The notes under the pieces were generated by a model, which saw only the letters and a program-made list of their open reading frames with translations, was not told the DNA's origin and searched no databases. From contig NZ_JAPENM010000001.1 in NCBI RefSeq assembly GCF_026342035.1, positions 682,001 to 746,000 of the forward strand: a DNA stretch of 64,000 bases, given 5' to 3'. Source of the DNA: Aldersonia sp. NBC_00410 (GTDB taxonomy: Bacteria; Actinomycetota; Actinomycetes; Mycobacteriales; Mycobacteriaceae). Position numbers and translations under genes: made by a program. This document shows positions 29,801 to 37,649 of the stretch, one piece after another (positions within the stretch are counted from its first letter, which is position 1; each line of letters starts with the position of its first letter).

Positions 29801-30143
29801 GCTGGACTGGGCTGTCGGCCTGCAGTTCCCGTGCCAGCGGCCGTTCTACCACGAGTACGGCGTGGCGGAGATGCCGAATTACCGCATCCTGCCGGACCGT
29901 CCGCTCGCGGTCAGCTCGACCGACACCTGGCAGGCCGCGGAATTCGGTGGGCCGCTCGGGTTTACCGAGATGCTCGCTACCGCAGTGACGGTGCCGACAT
30001 ATCTGAAGGACGACTGGGCCCGGGACTGGGGCTCGCTGGAGCGCTACGACCGGTTCAACCCGCAGGCCACCGCGGCGCAGATCGATACCGGGCAGGCCAC
30101 GCGGTCCGGGCTCTGGTCGCCGGGGCAGATGCGGGTGTTCTAG
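26817..30143 (+). CDS. emb: Arabinosyltransferase of the EmbCAB family (second copy)
   Basis: The 1108-residue paralogue of the preceding gene shares the same layout: GANTSDDGY with Asp289-Asp290, MANYFRWYGVPEAPFGWYYD, PTKWTHHFGAYAG and a C-terminal WARDWGSLERY. The ethambutol-site stretch reads YLLNMAR, with Leu at the 303 and Asn at the 305 positions of M. tuberculosis EmbB, and Met306 conserved. The gene has no GAEPAERP insertion at the place where the first copy has one, which gives a natural comparison. Two emb genes instead of three suggests that each does broader work or that they act as a heteromer. Confidence 0.95.
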   Translation: MPDVVTVPQAEPPAPAEPTSATAADAADSRAKYRNARLIALVTGLLGAILAILTPILPVNQTTSAVSWPQNGSLNDVEAPLVAQVPLDLSATIPCSVIEQLPARGGIVLSTAPAQGTGAPLEAMFVRASETTVDVLDRNVVVATTDRSRMNECSQITISSDINRTTAQFEGLVSPETGQPVAGELKGDLRPQVVGVFTDVTGPVPPRLSFTMNVDSRYSSSPTLIKLVAMIGAVLCTLLALAALARLDGVDGRGHRRFLPSHWLRPTPVDGVVAGVLLLWHFVGANTSDDGYLLNMARVAPHAGYMANYFRWYGVPEAPFGWYYDVLEMFAKVSTASPWMRLPALVAALLCWMVISREVVPRLGRAVRNNRVALWTGALVFLAFWLPYNNGLRPEPIVALGALLTWCSIERAIATGRLLPAGVAVLIGAFTLAAAPTGLMCVAALIVAIRPLTRIVVRRRQLVGTLPLLAPIAAAGFLVLVVVYGDQTFAGIQEANRVRQLTGPNLAWYEDFLRYYYLFVETVDGSVSRRFAFLTMLLCLITTALVLLRRKRIPGVASGPAWRLMGIVFGTIFFMMFNPTKWTHHFGAYAGIAGSLAALTAVVVSATALRSRRNRSIFLAGLLFVLALSFSGINGYWYVSSYGVPWFDKRVSLHGYQSNTLMLMLFGLALALVAWQYLREGYAKPQVKANTAKGRRIRTFAAAPLTVIAGLMVLFEVLSLVKGAVSQYPGYSLARSNFAAMAGDTCGLANDVLVESNPNSGNLSPLIDPAHPPQNPNDPLGGGNPVGFSPNGIPSDLSADAVEVKPGQGNTDTQSVGPAFAEGQSAGTSGGTGAMGVNGSTAKLPFGLDPATTPVLGSYQPGVQEPASLVSSWYQLPPRSDATPLAVISAAGRIWSVDDTGAATYGQSLTVDYGKRMPDGSVQSLGNYLPRDIGPAPSWRNLRVPLDEIAPDADVIRIVANDPNLTGDQWLAFTPPRVPTLVSLNDSIGSEQPVLLDWAVGLQFPCQRPFYHEYGVAEMPNYRILPDRPLAVSSTDTWQAAEFGGPLGFTEMLATAVTVPTYLKDDWARDWGSLERYDRFNPQATAAQIDTGQATRSGLWSPGQMRVF

Positions 30144-30174
30144 ACACGGGTTGGAGGCCCTGGCTCGCGCTCGA

Positions 30175-30232
30175 TGATCACGAGCATGTGGCCCGGATTT
30201 CTCGACGTGTCGGGGCCATTTCTTCGTGATCA
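30175..30232. repeat. 58-base palindromic repeat, copy A
   Basis: An imperfect inverted repeat: TGATCACGA and TGGCCC on the left, GGGCCA and TCGTGATCA on the right. It lies between the second emb gene and the convergent amidotransferase gene. A close copy lies at 33672-33730. Confidence 0.8.
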
Positions 30233-30261
30233 ACACGGAACGGGGGCCGTGCGGTCGGGCT

Positions 30262-31092
30262 TCAGTCCGGCGGGGTCGGGGTGAAAACGCGCTCCACGAC
30301 GTCGTCACCGATCACCAGCGCGGTGCTGACCGGCACCTCCCGCCACAGCCCCGGCAGATCGACCAGCGGCTCGGACACCACCACGCGGGCGGTGTCGGAA
30401 AAATGTTGCAACCGCTCCTGCTCCGGATACAGCATCCGCACCGCGGCCGCGGACTCGCTGACGTACAGCGAGTTCACCGTCGGCCCGGAGGCATACCGGA
30501 CCGCGTAGAGCCGGGTGCCGTCCGAGACTGCGACGGTCATCTGCAACGGCTCCGGGATACCGGCCGCGGCAGCCATCGACTCGACGAATCCCGCCATCCG
30601 CTCCAGCCCACCGACCGGGTCGTCGGTCAGCCCGAAGGTCAGCGCGAGGTGGAAGAGCAATTCGGAATCGGTGGACCCGCCGATGTTGCCGAACAAGTCC
30701 GGCCGGACCGCGAACAGCAGGTCGCGTCGCAATCGCTCGTACTCGGCGATGAAGCCGTTGTGCATGAACAACCAATTTTCGTAGCGAAACGGATGGCAGT
30801 TCGTCTGCTGCACCGGACTACCGGTACCGGCGCGCACGTGCGCGAAGAACAGTGGCGTGCGGATCTCCCCGGCCAACTCGTAGAGGTTGTCATCACCCCA
30901 CGCGGGCGTGACGCTGCGAAACAAGGCCGGCATCGGGCGGCGGTCGTACCAGGCCAGACCGGTGCCGTCGCCGTTGGGCAGCGCCATATCCGGCGCGTGC
31001 CTGCGGCTCTGCTCGATCAGCGACCGCTCGGTGTCGTGCAGCAATTCCTTGGGCGCGATCGGATTTCCCAGGTATGCGACCCAGCGGCACAC
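30262..31092 (-). CDS. Class II glutamine amidotransferase (EgtC/YafJ-like)
   Basis: The 276-residue Ntn-hydrolase-type glutaminase has Cys2 (after the initiator GTG: CRWVAYLG) as the predicted nucleophile, GDGTGLAWY, FFAHVRAGTGSPVQQTNCHPF and FMHNGFIAEY, the glutamine-binding motifs of the family. GGAGG precedes GTG 31092. EgtC (gamma-glutamyl-hercynylcysteine sulfoxide hydrolase) is in this family, but none of the other egt genes is nearby, so I leave it as a general class II amidotransferase. It is a single-gene unit on the minus strand. Confidence 0.85.
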   Translation of the reverse strand: MCRWVAYLGNPIAPKELLHDTERSLIEQSRRHAPDMALPNGDGTGLAWYDRRPMPALFRSVTPAWGDDNLYELAGEIRTPLFFAHVRAGTGSPVQQTNCHPFRYENWLFMHNGFIAEYERLRRDLLFAVRPDLFGNIGGSTDSELLFHLALTFGLTDDPVGGLERMAGFVESMAAAAGIPEPLQMTVAVSDGTRLYAVRYASGPTVNSLYVSESAAAVRMLYPEQERLQHFSDTARVVVSEPLVDLPGLWREVPVSTALVIGDDVVERVFTPTPPD

Positions 31093-31125
31093 GGCATCCT
31101 CCTCTAGCGGCGGGCAGTCCGATCA

Positions 31126-32460
31126 TCACCGAGTCTCATCATGACCAAAGGCGGGGTGCGGCGCAGCCAACTCCAGCACCAGGCGCGCCCCGCCGAGCGG
31201 ACTGTCCTCGAAATATGCACGCCCACCGTGCAGTTGGGCCTGCTGAGCGACCAGCGCAAGACCCAGGCCCGAACCGCCCTTCGCGGCGCCTTCGCCGCGA
31301 TGAAACCGCTCGAACACCGCCCTGCGTTCGCCCGGCGCGATGCCACGACCGTCGTCGTCCACACAGATCGTGACCCAGCCATCGTCGCGGCGGTGCGCGG
31401 AGATCAGCACGTTACGGGCCTGCCCGTGCCGGACGGCGTTGGATACCGCGTTGTCGACTGCGAGCCGCAGACCGGCGGGCAGGCCGGATATGACGATCGT
31501 GGGGTCGGTCTGCACGCGGACCTGCAGCGTCGGGAATTGACGTCGCGCATCGTGGGCGGCCAGGTCGCACAGTTCCGCGACATCGGTCGGCACATGATCG
31601 CGTTGCGAGGCCAATTCGCCGGACGCCAGCTTCTCCAGCGCGGTGAGCGTCGCTTCCACCCGGCCCTGGGTGCGCTGGAGGTCGTCGAGAATCTCCGCCC
31701 GTTGCGGTTCGTCGAGATCGAGCGTGCGCAGCACTTCCAGGTCGGTGCGCATCGCGGTCAGCGGGGTGCGCAGTTCGTGCGCGGAGACGGCGGCGAAATC
31801 GCGGGCAGTGTCGAGCGCCGCGGCAGTCTCGGCCTGCGCAGCGGTGACCCGTGCCAACATGTCGTTGACGGCAGTGGCCAGCTCCTCGGCCTCCCGCACG
31901 CCGGTGACGGGCGGGATCGGTTGTGGTGGGCGGGCCCGCACGCGGCGCGTCAACTCGACGATCGGCAGCACCGCCCGCCCGCCGAGCAGCCAGCCCAAAC
32001 CGCCGGCCGCCGCAATCGCGAGCAGACCACCGCCGAGCACCCACTGCCGCTGATCCGCGGTCGTGCGTTCGGCCTCCACGGCGGGCAACGCGATCGATGC
32101 TTGCGCGCCGTCGGGGGTCGCAACCGTGTACGCCCGGTAGGGCTCGCCGTCGACCTCGACGGTGTGCGACCCGTCCGGCAGCGGCGGCAGCGTGACATCC
32201 GAGCTGGAGGCGACGCCGTCGCTGCCGCGCACCGTGAGCGTCAGATTGCTTGCCGGCCCGATCCTCCCGAGCACCCGTACGGCCAGTTCGGGATTTGCCA
32301 ACACCACCCGGCTGACGGTCTCGAGCCGAAGATCGATCTGCCGCAGGTTGTTTCGTTCCAGCGCCTGCGCGGCAAGCAACCCCAGCGTCGCGACGATGAT
32401 GGTCGCGCCGAGTGCCGTCGCCGCGGCAACGCGGATCCGCAGCGAGAACGCTCGCCTCAT
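31126..32460 (-). CDS. prrB: Sensor histidine kinase, PrrB-like
   Basis: The 444-residue membrane sensor has a first membrane segment [20 protein letters not shown], an extracytoplasmic sensor region of about 120 residues, a second segment around residue 150, HAMP, a dimerisation domain [20 protein letters not shown] (His228) and an ATPase domain ending [18 protein letters not shown]. The HELRTPL region and what follows closely resemble mycobacterial PrrB. Start ATG 32460 overlaps the response-regulator stop by four bases. The signal is unknown. Confidence 0.9.
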   Translation of the reverse strand: MRRAFSLRIRVAAATALGATIIVATLGLLAAQALERNNLRQIDLRLETVSRVVLANPELAVRVLGRIGPASNLTLTVRGSDGVASSSDVTLPPLPDGSHTVEVDGEPYRAYTVATPDGAQASIALPAVEAERTTADQRQWVLGGGLLAIAAAGGLGWLLGGRAVLPIVELTRRVRARPPQPIPPVTGVREAEELATAVNDMLARVTAAQAETAAALDTARDFAAVSAHELRTPLTAMRTDLEVLRTLDLDEPQRAEILDDLQRTQGRVEATLTALEKLASGELASQRDHVPTDVAELCDLAAHDARRQFPTLQVRVQTDPTIVISGLPAGLRLAVDNAVSNAVRHGQARNVLISAHRRDDGWVTICVDDDGRGIAPGERRAVFERFHRGEGAAKGGSGLGLALVAQQAQLHGGRAYFEDSPLGGARLVLELAAPHPAFGHDETR

Positions 32461-33152
32461 CGCGGCGCCCGCAACACGAAGCCGACCCCGCGGATCGTCT
32501 GCACCAGCCGTGGATTTCCGTTCATCTCGAGCTTGCGGCGCAGATAGCCGACGAACACGTCGACGACGTTGGTGTCCGCGGCGAAGTCGTATCCCCACAC
32601 CAACTCGAGCAACCGTTCCCGGCTGAGCACCACGCCCGCGTTGCGCGCCAACACGGCGAGCAGCTCGAACTCCCGCTTGGTCAGCTCGACCTCGGCACCG
32701 TCCAGCAGCGCGCGATGCCCGGGGAGGTCCATCTCGAGCGGTCCGACCGTGATACCCGCCGACGCGCTCGGCGCGGGGTCCGCGCGCCGGCGCAGCAGGG
32801 CGCGCAGCCGCGCCACGAGCTCGGCCAGCACGAACGGCTTGACCAGGTAGTCGTCGGCCCCGGATTCGAGCCCAAGGATCCGATCGTCGACGGAACTGCG
32901 GGCGCTGAGCACGCAGATCGGCACGTCGTTACCCATCGCCCGCATCGCGGTCACGACGCCGACGCCGTCGAGCACCGGCATATTGATGTCGAGCACGACG
33001 GCATCCGGTGTGTGCTCGGCGACGCTGCGCAGCGCGGTCGCGCCGTCGGTCGCGGTCAGTACCTCGAATCCCGACAGTCGCAGACCGCGCCGCACAGAGG
33101 TGAGCACGTCCTGGTCGTCGTCGACGATCAGGACGCGGGGTTGCTCGGGCAC
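32457..33152 (-). CDS. prrA: OmpR-family response regulator, PrrA-like
   Basis: The 231-residue regulator has receiver domain motifs [22 protein letters not shown] (phospho-acceptor Asp55), CVLSARSS and a Lys in YLVKPF. A winged-helix DNA-binding domain follows, with [17 protein letters not shown] and [13 protein letters not shown]. The pair order and sequence resemble PrrA-PrrB, which is essential in M. tuberculosis. GTG start at 33152. It is 24 bases downstream of the hemophore-like gene on the same strand, so all three may share a transcript. Confidence 0.9.
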   Translation of the reverse strand: MPEQPRVLIVDDDQDVLTSVRRGLRLSGFEVLTATDGATALRSVAEHTPDAVVLDINMPVLDGVGVVTAMRAMGNDVPICVLSARSSVDDRILGLESGADDYLVKPFVLAELVARLRALLRRRADPAPSASAGITVGPLEMDLPGHRALLDGAEVELTKREFELLAVLARNAGVVLSRERLLELVWGYDFAADTNVVDVFVGYLRRKLEMNGNPRLVQTIRGVGFVLRAPR

Positions 33153-33176
33153 GGTTCGATTCTGCCCGCGCGGTTC

Positions 33177-33566
33177 CTAGTAGTTGTGGCAGGTGTCGGC
33201 GATCTGGCGCGCCTTGTCCTTGAATTCGCCGAAGCGCGGGTGCGACTTGCCGTCCTCGATTCGCTGTTTGGCCTGCGGGTGCTTATCGAGGAACTGCTGG
33301 GCGGCCTCGGCCCGCTCGGCCGGGGTCTTGTCGAAGAACTGCGCCACCTTGGCCTTACGGTCCGGGTGCGCGTCGAGGCGCTGGGCGAGGTGCGGAGCGA
33401 CGTGGTGCGCCGCGGCATCCACTTGCGCGAAAGAGCAGGTGGTCTGCAACAGCGGATTGTCCGCGGGTGCGGCCGACGCCGTGCCGGGCAGCAGGAACGC
33501 GCCTGCGACGGCGAGCCCGGCGGTGGTCAGCGCGGCGCGGGCGAAGCGGGTGCGGGTCGTCGTCAT
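33177..33566 (-). CDS. Secreted hemophore-related protein
   Basis: The 129-residue protein has a Sec signal peptide (FARAALTTAGLAVAGAFLLP, cleavage near ASA-AP). The mature part is about 100 residues with Cys in TTCSF and in the C-terminal DTCHNY, and a helical His-rich centre (AAHHVAPHLAQRLDAHPDR), as in small actinobacterial hemophore-related proteins (Rv0203-like). ATG 33566 is chosen because GGAGG lies eight bases upstream; ATG 33581 precedes that site. Haem binding is inferred from family. Confidence 0.8.
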   Translation of the reverse strand: MTTTRTRFARAALTTAGLAVAGAFLLPGTASAAPADNPLLQTTCSFAQVDAAAHHVAPHLAQRLDAHPDRKAKVAQFFDKTPAERAEAAQQFLDKHPQAKQRIEDGKSHPRFGEFKDKARQIADTCHNY

Positions 33567-33671
33567 CGGCAGATCCTCCATGTGTCGGAATGTGACGGTT
33601 CCGACGCTATGCGGCGCCGATAGGAGAGCCGTGAGGCAACTCTGAGGGTTCTCTGAGGACCGAGGGCCCGG

Positions 33672-33730
33672 TGATCACGAGCAGCTGGCCCACGTCCACC
33701 GGCGTGTCGGGGGCCATTCATTCGTGATCA
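33672..33730. repeat. 59-base palindromic repeat, copy B
   Basis: Same arms and order as 30175-30232 (TGATCACGAGCA at the left, TTCGTGATCAACA at the right), in the same orientation. It lies between the divergently transcribed hemophore-like and kinase genes, so it is unlikely to serve as a terminator here. Confidence 0.8.
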
Positions 33731-33817
33731 ACAGGAAAAGGTGCGCGGGCGGCGAGGCACCCGTGCAGGTACACCGACTTGCCCACGGTATCCGGACCGA
33801 ATCCGGGCGGCGCCGAA

Positions 33818-33823
33818 TACCAT
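33818..33823 (+). promoter_or_regulatory. -10-like hexamer TACCAT for the kinase gene
   Basis: A TACCAT hexamer lies 27 bases before TTG 33851, with GAAAGG at 33837-33842 between them as ribosome-binding site. This would give a short leader of about 20 bases. Confidence 0.35.
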
Positions 33824-33850
33824 TGCGATACCGCGCGAAAGGTTCCGGCG

Positions 33851-36097
33851 TTGGCAAAAGACATCGACGTGCCGACCGAGATCGGCGGCCCGGGCGAGAC
33901 ACGCTCCGTTAGCGACACGCAGCTGGCGGTGGCGACAGCGGTCGCGCAATTTGCCGAGGCATGGCACAAGTCGAGTTCGCCCGAGTTGGGCGCATACCTG
34001 CCGGCCGCAGCCGATGTCCGCACCATTTGCCTGGTCGAGCTGATCAAGGTCGACATGCACAACCGATCGCAGCGTTCCAACCCGAAACGGCTGGCCGAGT
34101 ACCTTGCGGACTTTCCCGAATTGGGGACCGCGACGCTGCCACCGGATCTGCTGTACGAGGAGTTCCATTGCCTGCGCCGCGCAGGCATCGCGGTGGAACC
34201 CACCGCGTACGGCGACCTGCTGGCGCCGCGGCTGACCGCCGGTGACTATCGCAGCACGTTGCTCGCCGCCCCACGGGCCATCGACCCGCTGACGGCCCTG
34301 ACGGCGGGTGCCGAAATAGAAGACTTCGAGCTACTGCTCGACGCCGGCAGCGGCGCGTTCGCACGTGTCTTTCTCGCCCGCCAACGTTCCATGCGGCGCC
34401 TGGTCGCGCTCAAGATTTCGCACAATCACGGCACGGAACCGGAGACTCTCGCACAGCTCGATCACCCGAACATCGTGCGGGTGTTCGACCAGCGCCTGCT
34501 GGCCGAACGCGACCTCAAGCTCATGTACATGGAGTTCGTGCCGGGCGGGACACTGCTCGATCTGCTGAAGCGCGCCGCGAGAACCCCGCCGGCGCAGCGC
34601 AGCGGCGACTTGCTGTTTGCTTCCGTCGACGACGCCCTCAGCGATAAGGGGGCGCTGGGCGCCGAACCCGCCTCGCGCGGCACGATTGCGGGGTTGTCGT
34701 GGCCGGAAACCGTTGCATGGCTTGGGAAATACCTCGCCGAGGCGCTCGCCTATTCCGCCGGGCACGGCGTCCTGCATCGAGATATCAAGCCGGCCAACGT
34801 GTTGCTGGCCGCGGACGGCACGCCCAAGCTCGCCGACTTCAACATCAGCTTCGACAAACACATTCCGGGCGCGAGCCCAGCGGCGTACTTCGGTGGTTCG
34901 CTTGCGTACATGTCCCCCGAACAGCTCGAAGCGTGCCACCCGCACCTGCCCGCCACGGCGGCGAGTCTCGATGGACGCAGCGACATCTACGCGCTCGGTG
35001 TGATGCTCTGGGAGCTGCTGACCGGCCAGAAACCATTCGATGACGAAACCCGCGCCGGCGACTCGTCCACCTCGCTGGAACGAATGCTCGCAATCCGTCG
35101 TCGCGGCATCCCCGAGGCTCGACGCGACGACCTGCCCGACGACTGTCCCGCAACCCTGCGCCGCGTTCTCCTGACTTGCCTCGCCCCCACACCGGAGTAC
35201 CGGTGGTCGTCGAGCGCCGAGCTCGCTCAACAGTTCGCGCTGTGTCTGGACGCCCGTGCCCGCAACCTGGTCGACCCGCCGCGCGGAAGCATTCGTGAGC
35301 GCCTCGCGCTGCAACCGCTACCGGTAGCGACGACAGCGCTCCTGGTCGGCCAGCTCCTCGCCGGGGCCTATCTCTTCGGCCACAATGCGAAACTGCTCGA
35401 TCGCCACCTGCCCGCCGATTCCGAATCGATGTTCCACACGATGTTGGTGCTCGTCTCGATCACCGTCATCCCGCTGTGCAGCGGCGTGATTGCCTATGTC
35501 TGCCGCAGGGTCATCACTGTTCCCTGGGGCGTGCGGAAGGGCAGGCGGTACGACGCAACGACGCTCGCCCGCGCCCGCCACGACACCCTGGTCTGCGCCG
35601 ATCGCATGGCGGTGATCACTTTCGCCGGGTGGATTTCCGCACTCGTCGTGCTTGGCGCGGCGATACTGCTCTCCGCAGATATGCCAGCCCCGTTGTTCGC
35701 CAACATCTTCGCCTCGCATGTCGTGGCCGCGATGATCGGCGCGGTTTTTCCCTTCTTCTTCGTCACCGTGCATGTTGTTCGCTGGTATTACCCGGCGTTG
35801 CTGACCTACGGGACAACGACGCCCGACGACGCCGCGCAACTCCGCAGGCTGGCACGCCGCTGCAAGCAGCTGCTACTCGCCATGGCGCTCATCCCGGCGC
35901 TCGGTGTCGCCGCCGGAATCGTATTCCTCGGGCCGGCGGATCTGCATATGGTCGCCGGCGCCCTCATCGGGCTGGGCGTCATCGGGGCTGCTGCGATAGT
36001 GGCCGCGCACGCGTTGTTCAGGATCGTCGACGCAGATCTCGAGGCGCTCGTTCGAGTGGCAAGCACGGTCGCCCCGACCGCGGACAGTACCGGCTGA
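33851..36097 (+). CDS. Membrane-bound Ser/Thr protein kinase with N-terminal planctomycete-type extension
   Basis: The kinase is about 748 residues. Residues 1-150 include ELGAYLPAA and SNPKRLAEYLADFPELG, like the region ahead of the kinase domain in many planctomycete kinases. The kinase domain (about 155-440) has GSGAFARVF, the VALK lysine (188), HRDIKPANVLL (Asp311), DFN in place of DFG (329-331) and SLAYMSPEQL. Four or more hydrophobic segments follow (about 475-730). Most actinobacterial kinases place the kinase first and a sensor outside the membrane; here no extracytoplasmic sensor domain is seen. TTG 33851 has a ribosome-binding site 8 bases upstream; TTG 33779 is an alternative. It converges on accD4 with a 4-base gap. 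Confidence 0.85.
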   Translation: MAKDIDVPTEIGGPGETRSVSDTQLAVATAVAQFAEAWHKSSSPELGAYLPAAADVRTICLVELIKVDMHNRSQRSNPKRLAEYLADFPELGTATLPPDLLYEEFHCLRRAGIAVEPTAYGDLLAPRLTAGDYRSTLLAAPRAIDPLTALTAGAEIEDFELLLDAGSGAFARVFLARQRSMRRLVALKISHNHGTEPETLAQLDHPNIVRVFDQRLLAERDLKLMYMEFVPGGTLLDLLKRAARTPPAQRSGDLLFASVDDALSDKGALGAEPASRGTIAGLSWPETVAWLGKYLAEALAYSAGHGVLHRDIKPANVLLAADGTPKLADFNISFDKHIPGASPAAYFGGSLAYMSPEQLEACHPHLPATAASLDGRSDIYALGVMLWELLTGQKPFDDETRAGDSSTSLERMLAIRRRGIPEARRDDLPDDCPATLRRVLLTCLAPTPEYRWSSSAELAQQFALCLDARARNLVDPPRGSIRERLALQPLPVATTALLVGQLLAGAYLFGHNAKLLDRHLPADSESMFHTMLVLVSITVIPLCSGVIAYVCRRVITVPWGVRKGRRYDATTLARARHDTLVCADRMAVITFAGWISALVVLGAAILLSADMPAPLFANIFASHVVAAMIGAVFPFFFVTVHVVRWYYPALLTYGTTTPDDAAQLRRLARRCKQLLLAMALIPALGVAAGIVFLGPADLHMVAGALIGLGVIGAAAIVAAHALFRIVDADLEALVRVASTVAPTADSTG

Positions 36098-36101
36098 CAA
36101 C

Positions 36102-37649
36102 TCAGATCGGCAGCAGGTGATGCTTGCGCGGGTTCTTGATTATTTCCTTGTCCCGCAGCAGGTGCAGCGCCTTGCGGAGTTCGAGCCGGGTGGACGACGG
36201 TTCGATGACCGCATCGATGTAGCCACGCTCGGCGGCGATCCATGGGGTGGCCATGGTGGCGTTGTAGAAATCGATCAGCTGCTGCCGGACCGCCGCGCGG
36301 TCCTCGGGTGCGGCGGCCTCGATCTGACGTCGACCGATGATGCTCACCGCGCTCTCGGCACCCATCACCGCGATCCGGGCGGTCGGCCAGGCGAAGTTGA
36401 CGTCGGCGCCGAGTTGCTTGGAACCCATTGCCGCATAGGCGCCACCGTAGGACTTGCGCACCACCACGGTGACCTTCGGGACCGATGCTTCGACGAAGGA
36501 GTAGATGAACCGGCCGCCGCGCTTGATGACGCCGAGCTTCTCCTGCTCGACACCGGGCAGGAACCCGGGGGTATCGACGACGAACACCAGCGGAATCTCG
36601 TAAGCGTCACAGATCCGGATGAACCGCGCGGCCTTGTCCGATGCCGCCGCGTCGAGTGCACCCGCCGAGACGAGCGGCTGATTCGCCACCACCCCGACGC
36701 TGCGCCCATCGACCCGCGCGAAACCGGTGAGGATGTTGAGCGCGCACTGCCCGTTCACCTCGTGGAATTCGCCGTCGTCGAAGATCCGCAGCAGGATCTC
36801 GTGCATGTCGTAGCCGGCGTTGTCGGCGTCCGGGATGAGCTCGTTCAATTCCCGGTCGCACGCGGTGATTTCGGGTTCGAGGCCGGGATTGACGATCGGC
36901 GGCCGTTCCTGGCAACTCGACGGCAGGAACGACAGATAGTCACGCACCCACTGGAATGCGCCCTGCTCGTCCTTGGCAACGTGATTGATGTTGCCGTACA
37001 CGGCCTGACTGTGCGCGCCGCCGAGTTCCTCGAGGCTGACGTCTTCCCCAGTGACCTCCCGGATCACATCCGGGCCGGTGACGAACATGTACGACTCTTC
37101 GGTCGCCACCACGACATCGGTGTTGATCGGCGCGTAAACCGCTCCGCCGGCACACTTTCCGAGGATGATCGAGATCTGCGGCACCAGCCCGGACAGCGGC
37201 TCCTGCCTGCGCCCGAGTTCGGCGTACCAGGCCAGCGAGGTCACCGCGTCCTGCACGCGAGCGCCGCCGGAGTCGTTGATGCCGATGCACGGGCAGCCGA
37301 TCTTCGCGGCGAATTCCATGATCGCGGCCACCTTGCGGCCGAACATCTCACCGACGCTGCCGCCGAAAACCGTTTGGTCGTGCGAGAACACCGCGACCGG
37401 CCGGCCCTCCACCAACCCACGGCCGGTGACCACGCCGTCGCCGTAGAGCGCGTTCGGATCGCCCGGCTGCTTCACCAGCGCGCCGACTTCGACGAACGTC
37501 CCCGGGTCGAGCAGCATGTTGATCCGGTCGCGGGCGCTGGGCAGACCCTTCTTGGCGCGCTTGGCGATACCCGCCTCGCCGGCCGGCTCCTGCGCCACTT
37601 CGAGCCGCTTGCGCAGCTCGGACAGCTTTTCGGCGGTCGTTCCACTCAT
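36102..37649 (-). CDS. accD4: Acyl-CoA carboxylase carboxyltransferase (beta) subunit
   Basis: The 515-residue carboxyltransferase works with a biotinylated alpha subunit to carboxylate the long acyl-CoA that Pks13 condenses into mycolate. Crotonase-like carboxyltransferase motifs include [55 protein letters not shown] and [12 protein letters not shown]. Its ATG overlaps the pks13 stop by four bases, which with the gene order (fadD32-pks13-accD4) identifies it as AccD4, not another AccD. Confidence 0.95.
   Translation of the reverse strand: MSGTTAEKLSELRKRLEVAQEPAGEAGIAKRAKKGLPSARDRINMLLDPGTFVEVGALVKQPGDPNALYGDGVVTGRGLVEGRPVAVFSHDQTVFGGSVGEMFGRKVAAIMEFAAKIGCPCIGINDSGGARVQDAVTSLAWYAELGRRQEPLSGLVPQISIILGKCAGGAVYAPINTDVVVATEESYMFVTGPDVIREVTGEDVSLEELGGAHSQAVYGNINHVAKDEQGAFQWVRDYLSFLPSSCQERPPIVNPGLEPEITACDRELNELIPDADNAGYDMHEILLRIFDDGEFHEVNGQCALNILTGFARVDGRSVGVVANQPLVSAGALDAAASDKAARFIRICDAYEIPLVFVVDTPGFLPGVEQEKLGVIKRGGRFIYSFVEASVPKVTVVVRKSYGGAYAAMGSKQLGADVNFAWPTARIAVMGAESAVSIIGRRQIEAAAPEDRAAVRQQLIDFYNATMATPWIAAERGYIDAVIEPSSTRLELRKALHLLRDKEIIKNPRKHHLLPI

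Noticed and set aside
30144-30261. Treating the 58-base palindrome as only a bidirectional terminator
   Set aside because: The near-identical copy at 33672-33730 lies between divergent genes, where a terminator would not be expected.
30262-31092. Naming the class II amidotransferase egtC
   Set aside because: The family fits, but no egtA, egtB, egtD or egtE gene is adjacent, so an ergothioneine role is not supported.
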